A stretch of DNA of 64,000 nucleotides from the NCBI GenBank assembly GCA_014238335.1, contig JABABI010000022.1, forward strand, positions 26,679 to 90,678, written 5' to 3'. Shown here one piece after another: positions 9,841 through 18,463 of the stretch. How positions within the stretch are numbered: position 1 is the first letter of the stretch; the number at the start of each line of letters is the position of its first letter. This stretch comes from Fuerstiella sp. Its GTDB lineage: Bacteria; Planctomycetota; Planctomycetia; Planctomycetales; Planctomycetaceae. The notes beneath the pieces were generated by a model. The model ran no database searches and was not told the DNA's origin. It saw only the letters and a program-made list of their open reading frames with translations. Both the position numbers and the translations under genes were made by a program.

Positions 9841-9862
9841 CCGGGAATCGGCGGATTCCCGG
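9841..9862 (+). terminator. Strong hairpin after the PVC cytochrome gene
   Basis: Nine-bp perfect G/C-rich arms (9841-9849, 9854-9862) with a 4-nt loop lie about 105 bases after the stop at 9736. No T-run follows. It is the best transcript-end candidate in this spacer. A 95-codon open frame (9743-10030) crosses it but has no recognisable protein. Confidence 0.4.
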
Positions 9863-9985
9863 GGCGTCCTTCGTCCAGCCGCGGCCACCCACACACGGTT
9901 TGAAATCGATTCTGAACAGGTGCTCCGTGCGATGAGCCAATCGTGTCAGTGGCCAGAGAGTTCTTCAGAAAACATCGTCGTCACG

Positions 9986-10089
9986 TACAGCGATTTTCGC
10001 TCACTCGTGGCCACGGTTGCCGTGGTTTAGCAGCAGAACGGCTGCCCCCACGAGCCAGAACCCGTTCCGTCAATTTGTAAACTGCTCTA
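9986..10089 (-). repeat. Dispersed ~105-bp element, copy C (divergent copy)
   Basis: Read on the minus strand the element starts TAGAGCAGTT, whose first three bases are the stop codon of the DUF3592 gene, and ends with a small hairpin (AGCG-AAAAT-CGCT). The middle holds pairing arms (CTCGTGG and CCACGAG). It is recognisably the same element as at 10725-10830 and 44887-44994, though less similar to those two than they are to each other. Confidence 0.65.
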
Positions 10090-10710
10090 GTGGTCAGAAA
10101 AGCTGTCGGTGAACCGTTCGTCGTCCGAACCGTGAGCGTCGAATGAAACATGGTCGTCGTTGAACGTGTCGTCACCAAATGTATCCGGATGGCTTCCCCA
10201 TGAGTCCCCCATAGAAGCCCCAAGGACTCTTTTGACGGTCACTCCCACTACCATCAGGCTGCCGATGACTGCGAAAGTCAGCCCAATGCCGAACAGCAGG
10301 TAACTGCTAAAAAACGCGCCGGGTTGCAGCACGGCTTCGTCCGGAGCGTCGGGTGAATAATAGACAGTGACTTTTTTCCCGACGGGGTATTCCTTTACGA
10401 CGGTCTGCATGGCTGACCGGTCGTTCGTGGAGTACCCATCGCCGTACCACACTCGGTCTGATTCAAAGTTGGCGCCGTCCAGCGAGTACTGGTAGATGAC
10501 CATTGCCTTGTACATGGTCTCGTCATCGTTGTTGCGATGGCGCTCGACTTCGGATTCGATGACCTTACCGTCTGTCGTGGGCCATTCGGTACTGGCTTTA
10601 GCTTTATCCAGCAGGGGTTTGCCATAGCCGAAGCTGGCCACTCCGCCCGCAATGGAAAAAACAGTGCCCAGGATCAGCAGAATGATCGTTCCCGAATTCT
10701 TGATCAGCAT
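10087..10710 (-). CDS. DUF3592 membrane protein
   Basis: The 207-residue protein has an N-terminal membrane helix (TIILLILGTVFSIAGGVASF), an extracytoplasmic domain with the DUF3592 features (WPTTDGKVIESEV; YQYSLDGANFESDRVW; YPVGKKVTVYYSPDAPDEAVL), a second helix (about 130-160) and an acidic, His/Asp-rich tail. DUF3592 has no assigned biochemical role. The start follows a GAGA ribosome site. Its stop codon is the first triplet of repeat copy C. It lies downstream of the AIM24 gene on the same strand, separated by repeat copy A. Confidence 0.85.
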   Translation of the reverse strand: MLIKNSGTIILLILGTVFSIAGGVASFGYGKPLLDKAKASTEWPTTDGKVIESEVERHRNNDDETMYKAMVIYQYSLDGANFESDRVWYGDGYSTNDRSAMQTVVKEYPVGKKVTVYYSPDAPDEAVLQPGAFFSSYLLFGIGLTFAVIGSLMVVGVTVKRVLGASMGDSWGSHPDTFGDDTFNDDHVSFDAHGSDDERFTDSFSDH

Positions 10711-10724
10711 CGTCTTTCTCGCTC

Positions 10725-10830
10725 TACAGCGTTTTACGCTGACTTGTGGCCGCGACGAATGTCTTTTCGCTTAACACAGTCGCTTTGCCACGCGCCCCAC
10801 GACCACATTTTTTTTTCGCCAACTGCTCTA
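10725..10830 (-). repeat. Dispersed ~105-bp element, copy A
   Basis: On the minus strand it starts TAGAGCAGTT exactly at the AIM24 stop codon and ends CAGCGT-AAA-ACGCTG, a 6-bp hairpin, followed by TAG. An internal stem can pair TGTGGTCG with CGGCCACA. It shares an 18-base exact core (CGCTGACTTGTGGCCGCG on the plus strand) with the copy at 44887, 34 kb away. The element fills the spacer between the AIM24 and DUF3592 genes. Confidence 0.75.
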
Positions 10831-11502
10831 GTCACCAAACATATTGCCCAGAACGCCAAGTGCCGTGGCCAGAAACAGGCCTTCCCCGCCAAAGAACATC
10901 GACTTCGGGTTGCCAGCGCGTTCAATACGATATTCGATGTCGCCGGTGAAACCGACCAGACACCCGGTTTCGACTCGCAGCGTTTGCCTATTCAGTTTCT
11001 TCTTCACGACTGTGCCTCCGGCATGAGCAAACGCCATCCGGTCACACTCAAGTTTCTGCAGGATAAATTCTTCGCCACCAATGGAACCGGCTCCAAATCG
11101 TTTTGTGAACGCAATGCAGACCTGCGTGCCCAGAGCAGCACACAGGAACGAATCCTTCTGGCAGATGATGTGGCCGCTAATTTTGGCCATGTCGATCGGG
11201 ATGATTTTCCCTGGACACGGAGCAGCAAAGGCGACTCGACTCCTGTCATAACCACGCTTCGTGAAGTGAGTCAGAAAAATGGACTCGCCTGAGAGTGAGC
11301 GTTTAGCGGCTCCCAGCAGTTTGCCCATCATTCCCTGATCCGGTGCGGAGCCGTCACCCATCTTTGCTTCGAAATCGGTCCCTGCTTCCAGATAGTTCAT
11401 GTCTCCGGCTTCAGCAATTACCGTTTCGCCAGGGTCCAGTTCGATCTCGACCATCTGCATGTTATCACCGAAGATTTGGTAGTCAATTTCGTGGCACTGC
11501 AT
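10828..11502 (-). CDS. AIM24/TIGR00266-like beta-helical protein, short C-terminus
   Basis: The protein carries the AIM24 hallmarks: [20 protein letters not shown] at the N-terminus, the [17 protein letters not shown] segment, LTHFTKRG, and a late [12 protein letters not shown]. These proteins form a TRAP-like beta barrel, and their role in bacteria is unclear. The start at 11502 is chosen because family members begin just before HEIDYQIFG; an ATG at 11547 would add 15 residues. After GEGLFLAT the expected tail (typically a GPG-x-VWLQS-type segment) is missing, and the chain ends [11 protein letters not shown] at the stop codon supplied by repeat copy A. Confidence 0.85.
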   Translation of the reverse strand: MQCHEIDYQIFGDNMQMVEIELDPGETVIAEAGDMNYLEAGTDFEAKMGDGSAPDQGMMGKLLGAAKRSLSGESIFLTHFTKRGYDRSRVAFAAPCPGKIIPIDMAKISGHIICQKDSFLCAALGTQVCIAFTKRFGAGSIGGEEFILQKLECDRMAFAHAGGTVVKKKLNRQTLRVETGCLVGFTGDIEYRIERAGNPKSMFFGGEGLFLATALGVLGNMFGD

Positions 11503-11883
11503 GCGACGTGGGTCTTCATGAATCGAGGGAGGAATTGTCTCTATCATGTGGCTGAAAAAGGGGCGGAGCTGCCTACCTGAGCATTGCCCGCAGGGATCAA
11601 AGCAACTTTCAGTTTTCTTGAATTCAGCCCTGGTACGGCAAGCTGCCAGGCGATTTGTGAGACGTCCTGGCTGGGCTGAATGCCAGCGGGTTGCTCATGC
11701 TGCGTCGAACAAAACACGCGTGTGTCGTCCGGCCGCAGGGACAGCGGTGGCAGAATCGTCGTTGCAGGTATCCGCCGACCGGGGTGTCGACAACGGCTGG
11801 AGCGATCGTCGTGTGGATGCGGTTACAGCCGTCGAACTCTGTTGCGAAGCATGTGGACTCCGGCGACCGAAAGAAAAAGAAAA

Positions 11884-11910
11884 AGCCCGCTGCATGTACT
11901 GCTGCGGGCT
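11884..11910 (-). terminator. Rho-independent terminator for the surface-protein operon
   Basis: Seven-bp arms (AGCCCGC/GCGGGCT) with a 13-nt loop are followed on the minus strand by a long T-rich tract (the A-rich run at 11866-11884 on the plus strand). It lies about 140 bases past the stop of the DUF11 gene at 12051. The remaining spacer (11503-12050) shows no convincing gene. Confidence 0.75.
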
Positions 11911-12050
11911 CTTCTCATACACAGGCAACGATGTTGCGCCCCCTCACGGCACCCTTTTCCATCAGCCCCTTCATTCTGACGGAAAAGTTCACACCAGCGT
12001 GTGATGCGACGGAGTTATCCGTGATTGCTGTCCTGGGTATTTTTTGTCAG

Positions 12051-13577
12051 TTAAAGAACCTTTGCCTGGAATGTAATTGTGCCGGTGGCCGCACCTTTGA
12101 GCGGTGCGTCCAGCGTGAATTCAAGTGTCTGACTTCCTTCAGCATTCGGAAGTACTGAAAGGCCACCACCGCTGCCGTCAGCCAGATCAACCTGTCCACT
12201 GCCCGAAACGTACTTCAGTCGAGGAGTCAGGTTGTCAATGATGCGAACGTCGTGGACGTTATGGTCGCCGATGTTCCGGAAGTGGATTCTGAACGTGATA
12301 ACATCGCCCGACTTTGCAGTGAGTGACGACGCTTCCTTGGTGAGATGAATGCAGCCTTTTCGGCCACGTTTTTCTTCGACACCGACAGTCGACTGGACCC
12401 GGAACGTCGCTCGTGTCAGTGTCGCCTGTGACAGGGATGCTGTCTGACCGAAGCCGGTTCGGATGCTGGAAGTCGCAGGTTCAAGGATTTCAAGATTCAA
12501 CTGATACACCTGAGACCTCTCAAGTGTTCCGGGACTGCTGGAAGACTTGCTCTCCAGGCCCTGCTCCACTTTTCGATTCTGAGCAAGGACTTCGGAACCC
12601 TTAGACAGGTGAGCCAGTTGAGCCGTTTCAACACCACTTGCGCTGCGACGTGTGCCCACACCCGAGACCCGCGAGTTGCGTACATGGACGTCGAGACCAC
12701 GCTGGTCGTGAAGTTTGCCGAGCCCGGAAATGTCCGTTGCTCCGGCGGCTTTGTTGACTGCCACGTCAATACCAACACCCGTGACCGTTCGCACAGCACC
12801 GAAACGCGGTGCGTAGACGGCCACTCGATTACTGGCTCGAACATGGTTTTCGCCAGTGTGATCCTTGAATTCTGCCACTGTGTCTTCTGTATCGAGTCCG
12901 CCCATCGTACCACCGTAATAATGGACCGGATGACCGCGATCACCACCGTCGAAGATATACTCATCCGGATACGCCTGTGCCAGCGGAGAAGCCGCCACGG
13001 TGACAGACGCGGCTGGCGGGCCGCCTGGCTGAGCCGAAGGCAGACGTGGTTCGGCAGCTCGGAACGTTGTTGCAGTTCCACGTGCAGTTCCACGTGCAGT
13101 ACCAGCCGTCTGGACCACCGTATTTGTTGTTGCAAATCCCGCCGTGGTGGCAACACCGGTCTTGTCTGCTGGCTGCGATTGTGAGACCGGTCGAATGTGG
13201 TCGGATGTCCGTGATTCAAACGAATTTTTTCCGCGAACACGACTGTGTTCCGCATTGGCAGATGAACGTCTCCTGAACGCAGAAGATTCGCTCACGTCAT
13301 AATTTGCCTGGACAGGCTGGACGTCCTGCCCTGTGAGTGAGGGCTCACGATGAAATGCGGCCACGGGTTTAAATGGTTCACCCTGCGCGCAAGTCGCCAC
13401 ACCGGTTTCCAGTGATGACGTCTGCTCTGTCTGCAGCTCTTCGGGGGTGCTGGCTGCAAAGACTCCATCCGGAGCGTTGCCGCCCGTCGCGGCACAGCCG
13501 GCAATTGCGGCACAACAGCACAAACCCGATAACCAGAGGCGACAGTTTAAACGCAATGTCTTCAGTAAGTTGGACAT
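12051..13577 (-). CDS. Lipoprotein with C-terminal DUF11 surface domain
   Basis: ATG 13577 gives a lipoprotein signal with lipobox AIAGC (Cys 28) and an AGGGAC ribosome site. An earlier in-frame ATG (13658) would bury the signal. The central part is low-complexity and Ala/Thr/Ser rich, with a short internal duplication (ARGTARGTA, about 13072-13100). The last ~100 residues form a DUF11 domain (LTAKSGDVITFRIHFRNIGD; VHDVRIIDNLTPRLKYVSGS), an immunoglobulin-like fold common in cell-surface proteins. This is the last gene of a three-gene minus-strand run with 13655 and 14653. A role as cell-envelope or surface component is inferred. Confidence 0.85.
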   Translation of the reverse strand: MSNLLKTLRLNCRLWLSGLCCCAAIAGCAATGGNAPDGVFAASTPEELQTEQTSSLETGVATCAQGEPFKPVAAFHREPSLTGQDVQPVQANYDVSESSAFRRRSSANAEHSRVRGKNSFESRTSDHIRPVSQSQPADKTGVATTAGFATTNTVVQTAGTARGTARGTATTFRAAEPRLPSAQPGGPPAASVTVAASPLAQAYPDEYIFDGGDRGHPVHYYGGTMGGLDTEDTVAEFKDHTGENHVRASNRVAVYAPRFGAVRTVTGVGIDVAVNKAAGATDISGLGKLHDQRGLDVHVRNSRVSGVGTRRSASGVETAQLAHLSKGSEVLAQNRKVEQGLESKSSSSPGTLERSQVYQLNLEILEPATSSIRTGFGQTASLSQATLTRATFRVQSTVGVEEKRGRKGCIHLTKEASSLTAKSGDVITFRIHFRNIGDHNVHDVRIIDNLTPRLKYVSGSGQVDLADGSGGGLSVLPNAEGSQTLEFTLDAPLKGAATGTITFQAKVL

Positions 13578-13654
13578 GTCCCTGGAACTTGAAGGTTGTG
13601 AATGGTCTCTTGAAGAATTCGAAAACTGAAGGATCTGTTGAGAAAGGTTCCGAT

Positions 13655-14425
13655 TCACTGTGTGAATTGAATGACCGCTCGTTTCGTCTGCACGACGGCA
13701 GGTTCGGCAGCAATGGGTTTGGTCACCGCCTGACGAAGCTCAACGCCCCCACCTGTGCCGAAGAAAGACACTGAAGATCCGGCAGACGGCCGTCGCCCGC
13801 CGATGCGAATTATGGCCATCGGCCTGCCCAGTCGGTCCGCTTCCTTCAGCGAGTTGTCTGATGGCAGAACGCTTTGTGGAATCTCACGGTGCAGTGGATC
13901 CAGTTCCTGAGCGATCTGTGGCTGCTCGAGATAGATCACCCGCGTGACCAGCTGACCACTGAGTGCCGTACGAACGTCTTCTGCTGAGATGATGATCGGA
14001 ATCGGAAACTCGTTTTCTCGCCCCTGTGGTGGGTGCAGACGATCGAGCAGTTCAACAGACGGATAGATTTCTGTCCCCGGAAAGCCGGGCATGTTGCCGA
14101 TGCGCAGCCGATAAACATGTCCCACATTAACGGCCACCAGGGCAGGTGTTGTCACGGCACCAACCGGATGATTGGCCCTCGAGAATACCTGGACGCTGGC
14201 GCCGCCAGCGACTTCGACGGAAAGCGGCTGCAACCACGTCGGATCGTATTGACGCAGATGATTCATCCACGCGGCGGCTTTTCCGGGTGGACTGTTCTGG
14301 CTGAGCGGCTGGTGGTAGTCAACGCCCGTCTGAGCGGTCGCGGTCCCAACAGGGACCAGTCCAACGACGAACACCAGCACGGCATTCTTCATGACTCTGA
14401 TGAGGCTGTCAGTCTTTCGTGGCAT
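13655..14425 (-). CDS. Exported planctomycete protein, paralogous domain shared with 14653 gene
   Basis: ATG 14425 gives a signal peptide (MPRKTDSLIRVMKNAVLVFV..GTATAQ); an inner ATG at 14392 is also possible. The body contains a domain also present in the upstream neighbour: YPSVELLDRLHPP, then PIIISAEDVRTALSGQLVTRVIYLEQP, then RLGRPMAIIRIGGR. The neighbour has matching YPTLEV..., PVEITEEDL..., MVTKVIYLPAP and EQMGTVMLILRFG. No characterised relative was recognised. Co-transcription with 12051 and 14653 is likely (77 and 227 base spacers). It is probably periplasmic or surface associated. Confidence 0.8.
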   Translation of the reverse strand: MPRKTDSLIRVMKNAVLVFVVGLVPVGTATAQTGVDYHQPLSQNSPPGKAAAWMNHLRQYDPTWLQPLSVEVAGGASVQVFSRANHPVGAVTTPALVAVNVGHVYRLRIGNMPGFPGTEIYPSVELLDRLHPPQGRENEFPIPIIISAEDVRTALSGQLVTRVIYLEQPQIAQELDPLHREIPQSVLPSDNSLKEADRLGRPMAIIRIGGRRPSAGSSVSFFGTGGGVELRQAVTKPIAAEPAVVQTKRAVIQFTQ

Positions 14426-14652
14426 CACTCTGGCTTCGGAATGTATTAACAAAACGAGGGCGATCAGAAGTGAAGTCACTCCAGAATCGCCCCCCGGCAA
14501 ACTTTTCTTTTTTACTTCGCTGAATCGGCATCATAAACGGACACCGTCACGCTGACTGTGGCCCGGCACTGTAGCCGACAACTAATCGCGGCTGCAGCGT
14601 CCTGTCGGTGGCGGCAAAGTGGCACACATCAGGACCGGGGGGGTGGGGCGGG

Positions 14653-15840
14653 CTAGAATCCGTAAAACTTAGAGGCCTTGGAAACCGGATGAGCAACTTC
14701 GCCCGCACGGTGAACCGGGTGCTTTTCTGTGTACTGAATATGTCGCACGGGCTCCGGTACGCTGTAACCGGGATCATGCTTCACATCGATCAACATGTGA
14801 TCCACAGGATCCGGCATTTTATTCGGTGACAGATTTCTGACGGTGTGCGACTTCAACCCGGCTGGTCCGCCAAATGGCAGGTGAGGAGGCCCCGGCAGTC
14901 CGATCGGAGTGCTGGTCATGGGCATGCCCCATGGAGGCATAGCCCCCATTCCGGCGACAGGCATCGGTGGCTGACCTGGAACACCGCCACCGGCTGCGAT
15001 CATCGCGGAAGGAACACCACCGCCGACAGCAGTGGCAAGTGTGCTAATCGGTGTTGGAGGTGCCATCTGGCCTTCCTGTCCATTCATGACCATGTAATTC
15101 ACCTGAGTGACAGAACCATCCGCACTCAGCATCGATGCCGGTGGTTGCAGGTCCTTATTACCGAATCGCAGGATCAGCATGACTGTCCCCATTTGTTCTG
15201 CCTGCTGCACGGGATCGATGCCTGGATCAAGTCGTGTGGAAACGAGTGTTTCCACGCCAGCGATCGCTCGGGCCTGAAACTCGGGAGCCGGCAGATAGAT
15301 AACCTTCGTGACCATGTTGCTGCTGTTGACGTGCTCCAGATCTTCTTCTGTGATTTCAACCGGAACAGAGTTGTGTTGCAGGTATGCCAGAGTATTGGGA
15401 TGAGCTGCTCGCACCTCCAGAGTGGGATACAGCGGACGAGCGGCAACACCGGGTAATTCAAGCCCTTCCAGCATTAGCTGATAAACAGCCGATTGATAGA
15501 AGTCATAGTATTGACCAGTCTTCACCTGACTGCTGGCGAAGGTCTCACCGGCCCGCCAGCCAACTGTCATCGTATCGGGACCGATAAACTTGATCTGAGT
15601 CGACATTGGCGGGCCTGCCATTCCCATTGCCGGTCCGCCGCCGGGGCCCATGCCAGGCTGACCAAGCATGTTCAACACACCAGGTCCAGGGCCATCGACC
15701 ATGGGGCCAGGACGTGACTGCAGGGCAGCTGGTGGCGCGACATGCTCGCGATTGCTGAGAATGCTGCTGCCGGTATCAAGGCTTGCACAACCTGTGCAGA
15801 CCACGACGAGGGCGCCTAACACCACAAAATAGTATCTCAT
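14653..15840 (-). CDS. Planctomycete lipoprotein, first gene of surface-protein operon
   Basis: ATG 15840 follows GGAAGGGA, and the signal ends at lipobox VCTGC (Cys 18). A Gly/Pro/Met-rich linker (about 30-85) leads into a domain (about 85-255) shared with the gene at 13655, including EITEEDLEHV, MVTKVIYLPAPEF and MGTVMLILRFGN. A second Gly/Pro/Met-rich stretch and a His-rich tail follow. Function unknown. The pair of paralogous proteins followed by a DUF11 lipoprotein suggests an envelope complex (inference). It is divergent from 16113. Confidence 0.82.
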   Translation of the reverse strand: MRYYFVVLGALVVVCTGCASLDTGSSILSNREHVAPPAALQSRPGPMVDGPGPGVLNMLGQPGMGPGGGPAMGMAGPPMSTQIKFIGPDTMTVGWRAGETFASSQVKTGQYYDFYQSAVYQLMLEGLELPGVAARPLYPTLEVRAAHPNTLAYLQHNSVPVEITEEDLEHVNSSNMVTKVIYLPAPEFQARAIAGVETLVSTRLDPGIDPVQQAEQMGTVMLILRFGNKDLQPPASMLSADGSVTQVNYMVMNGQEGQMAPPTPISTLATAVGGGVPSAMIAAGGGVPGQPPMPVAGMGAMPPWGMPMTSTPIGLPGPPHLPFGGPAGLKSHTVRNLSPNKMPDPVDHMLIDVKHDPGYSVPEPVRHIQYTEKHPVHRAGEVAHPVSKASKFYGF

Positions 15841-16112
15841 TGCAATCCCTTCCGTCCCATTGGCAATTTCAGCCAACAGCGCCTTATCGAATCACCGTAT
15901 GTCGTTGTGGAAACTGTCTTTCCGACCAGACTCGTGGAAGACGGCAAAAAGATGTTTGCTGTCGACCTGGCGGCGTGTTCAGCAGTAGAATTGCTGCTGC
16001 CCACACCCGTGTCAGCGCAGTTGTTCTGCGACATTCGACGGATACTGGTCCCTCACTCCTTGTTTCGGGACGGAACAACTCGAATCTTTGGCAAATTCAG
16101 CACAATCCGAAA

Positions 16113-17180
16113 ATGAAGCATAAACCGCAAACTTTGACATTGTCGCTTACCCTCTGTGTAGTGGCCGTTTCTGCCGTTGTCGCAGCAGTCAGCACATTTG
16201 GCCCGTCCGTATTCGCTCAGAATGAGGATCCGCCGAGGAAATCAGCACCCGCACAGACAAAATCCGATCTGTCTGCAGCGGATGTCTTCAGCAAAGTCAG
16301 TGAAAAACTGAACACTGTGGAGTCTCTATCCTGTGAGATCTATCAAACGGTGCTGCTGTCCGGACAAAGATTTCACGCCGCAGGGCGATACGTTCATGCG
16401 ACCGGAAACCGAATGCGACTGGAGTATCGCATCGTTCCTGTCAGAGCGCTCAAGGCCAGCGATACACATAATCTTGCACTGGATGGACAGCCGGAAGAAA
16501 CTCCTGCGGATAGTGTTACGGGATCATTACAACAGATCTGCGACGGCAGTGTGTTGTGGTCTCTTTGGGTCAATGGCGATCAACAGGAACTAACACGTCG
16601 CAATATCCGTGAAATCGTGGAGGCTGTTGCTGAATTGCCAAATTATAGTGCGGCCCAAAGCCTGCAGGCGCTGGGCGTAGGCGGACTTCAGACTTTGGTT
16701 GCACAGATGCAGGCAGGCATGGAATTCGGCACGGTCATGGAACAGCGATCCGGCGACAAGCGATATCTTGTTCTTTCCGGGCGCTGGTCTGCTCAGGCTC
16801 GGAAGGACTACTTTGGACTGCCAGACGACCCGGCCGCCATGCTGCCCGAATATATCCCGGACTACGTGCGTATCTACTTTGATGCTGATGTGCTGCTGCC
16901 GCGCAGAATTGAATACCTTAAGAAACACCCTAATCCCGAACAGAAACAAATTCGGCCGGCAGTCGTCCTGGATTTTCGCCGGATCGAGATTAACGGTGCC
17001 ATCTCCGAAGACACGTTTCAGTTCAAGCATCCTGAAGGCGATCCGATCAAGGAAGAGGACCTGACAGCTAAGGTGATCGAGAGCATTAAGCAGATCGCCG
17101 CAAATAATGCCCCTGCTGCAAGCGAAGCGACTGAGCCGACGACCGAACAGAAAGACGACGCACCCGGTAAGTCGGAATAG
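16113..17180 (+). CDS. Exported LolA-like protein
   Basis: ATG 16113 yields a 355-residue protein with a signal peptide ending PSVFAQ. The mature part resembles the LolA/LolB/DUF2092 fold: an initial helix (DVFSKVSEKLNTVESLSCEI), then strands in which a substance is tracked (GRYVHATGNRMRLEYRIVP; QQICDGSVLWSLW), and late FDADVLLPRRIEYL...FRRIEINGAISEDTFQF. LolA-fold proteins carry lipids or lipoproteins between membranes. Here the role is inferred only from fold-like pattern. Longer in-frame starts upstream would remove the signal peptide. The VWA gene follows after 21 bases. Confidence 0.8.
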   Translation: MKHKPQTLTLSLTLCVVAVSAVVAAVSTFGPSVFAQNEDPPRKSAPAQTKSDLSAADVFSKVSEKLNTVESLSCEIYQTVLLSGQRFHAAGRYVHATGNRMRLEYRIVPVRALKASDTHNLALDGQPEETPADSVTGSLQQICDGSVLWSLWVNGDQQELTRRNIREIVEAVAELPNYSAAQSLQALGVGGLQTLVAQMQAGMEFGTVMEQRSGDKRYLVLSGRWSAQARKDYFGLPDDPAAMLPEYIPDYVRIYFDADVLLPRRIEYLKKHPNPEQKQIRPAVVLDFRRIEINGAISEDTFQFKHPEGDPIKEEDLTAKVIESIKQIAANNAPAASEATEPTTEQKDDAPGKSE

Positions 17181-17201
17181 TCACAGACTGGCCAATTCAA
17201 C

Positions 17202-18257
17202 ATGGACCTGCCAATTCAAGACCCCGGCTCTCGACTCGCCGCACTGCTGCCCAGCAGTCTGGTGTCGCTCGCAGTCCATCTGGGAGTGTTGATCGTCGCG
17301 GGGATGTCCCTGCGAGGCTGCGACAGGGGAGTGCCCGTGGAAGCCGGGGGGCGAGACTACCGCGAAGTCGGCCTGGCCGTGATTCCTGATCACTCGGGCC
17401 AGAAAACCAATCTACCCCGGCAGAATCCGAACGATGTTGAACCGGAGCAGGCCGCGGATTCCGTAGCCCAGCCCGAAACAAGGAAATCGATTCCTACGGA
17501 AGCCCCCACACTTTCCGAACTGCTGGCCACTGAATCCTCGCGAACTCAAGCCAGTAATCCGCTGGCTGTGGCAATGGATCTGTCGAAAACAATTGGCCCC
17601 GGAGAACCCATCGGCAGTCCTGCCCGACTTCAGGGAGGCATTCCGCCGCAGATTCGTCCGGCGGGAAATTCGGGGCAGGGGTCGGCCGGTTCGCCAACAC
17701 CCGGGCCGGGCGAAACGCAGTTCATGAATATTATCGATGGCGGCAGCAGCTTTGTGTATGTGGTGGACACCTCCAGCAGTATGAGTGAGGGCAGCCGCAT
17801 GGGCCTGGCAAAGAGTCAGCTGAAAGGCAGTCTGAGACTCCTGCGACCGAATCAGAAGTTTCAGGTTCTCTTTTACAATGAAGCGATTACTCAGATGAAG
17901 CTGAGAAGACGCACTCTGCAGGATTTGTATGTCGCCACCGAGGTTCACGTTCAGCTGGCGGCCGCCGAAATTGACCGCGTTCAGCCGAGGGCCGGTACGG
18001 AACACAAGGGCCCGTTGCTGCGTGCTATTGATTTGCAACCGGATGTGATCTATTTCCTGACAGACGGCGACAACCCCGCGTTGTCGACCAAAGGCGCCGG
18101 CTCAGACCTGGACGACATTCGGCGCCGCAACCGCAAGCGTCCCCGCATTCACGTCATCGAATTCGGTGCGGGTCCCAAAGAATCACGGCGTGAGTCGTGG
18201 CTGCAACTGCTGGCGCACCAGTCCGGCGGAGTGTACAAGTACGTTGCCGTGCGCTGA
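17202..18257 (+). CDS. Membrane-anchored VWA-domain protein
   Basis: The 351-residue protein has an N-terminal membrane helix (LLPSSLVSLAVHLGVLIVAG), a disordered Pro/Gln/Glu-rich linker (about 60-175), and a von Willebrand A domain from about 180 to the end. The MIDAS motif is D189-T-S-S-S (VVDTSSSMSEG), with a later TDGD. VWA domains bind ligands through a bound metal ion. The linker-plus-anchor layout suggests the domain acts outside the cytoplasmic membrane. It likely shares an operon with the LolA-like gene at 16113. Confidence 0.87.
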   Translation: MDLPIQDPGSRLAALLPSSLVSLAVHLGVLIVAGMSLRGCDRGVPVEAGGRDYREVGLAVIPDHSGQKTNLPRQNPNDVEPEQAADSVAQPETRKSIPTEAPTLSELLATESSRTQASNPLAVAMDLSKTIGPGEPIGSPARLQGGIPPQIRPAGNSGQGSAGSPTPGPGETQFMNIIDGGSSFVYVVDTSSSMSEGSRMGLAKSQLKGSLRLLRPNQKFQVLFYNEAITQMKLRRRTLQDLYVATEVHVQLAAAEIDRVQPRAGTEHKGPLLRAIDLQPDVIYFLTDGDNPALSTKGAGSDLDDIRRRNRKRPRIHVIEFGAGPKESRRESWLQLLAHQSGGVYKYVAVR

Positions 18258-18463
18258 ATCAGGTTCCAGGCGGGCCGACTCCGGCAGGTGCGGGCTCCGT
18301 CCGACCGCATACACAAATTCGTGGAATGACGAATCAAACGGCGTTTCGTCACCGTCGTCGCTCGCCTGCCCAGGTCGTCCTGAACGATTGACAGATGTCA
18401 CGGGAATACCTAAATCAGAAACTGCGGCGAAAATCTGACGCAGTTTCAGGAAAAGGCAGCAAC

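Noticed and set aside
9743..10030. 95-codon plus-strand frame just after the PVC cytochrome gene, with an AGGAA upstream
   Set aside because: It crosses a strong hairpin (9841-9862) and part of a repeat copy, and the translation shows no family features or hydrophobic pattern.
11546..12004. 152-codon plus-strand frame in the spacer after the DUF11 operon
   Set aside because: It is Cys/Arg rich in an irregular way and runs through the terminator hairpin; no family seen.
14520..14652. Possible fourth copy of the dispersed element after the 14653 gene stop (ACGCTGACTGTGGCC...)
   Set aside because: A short match only; the spacing, stop-codon start and end hairpin are not present.
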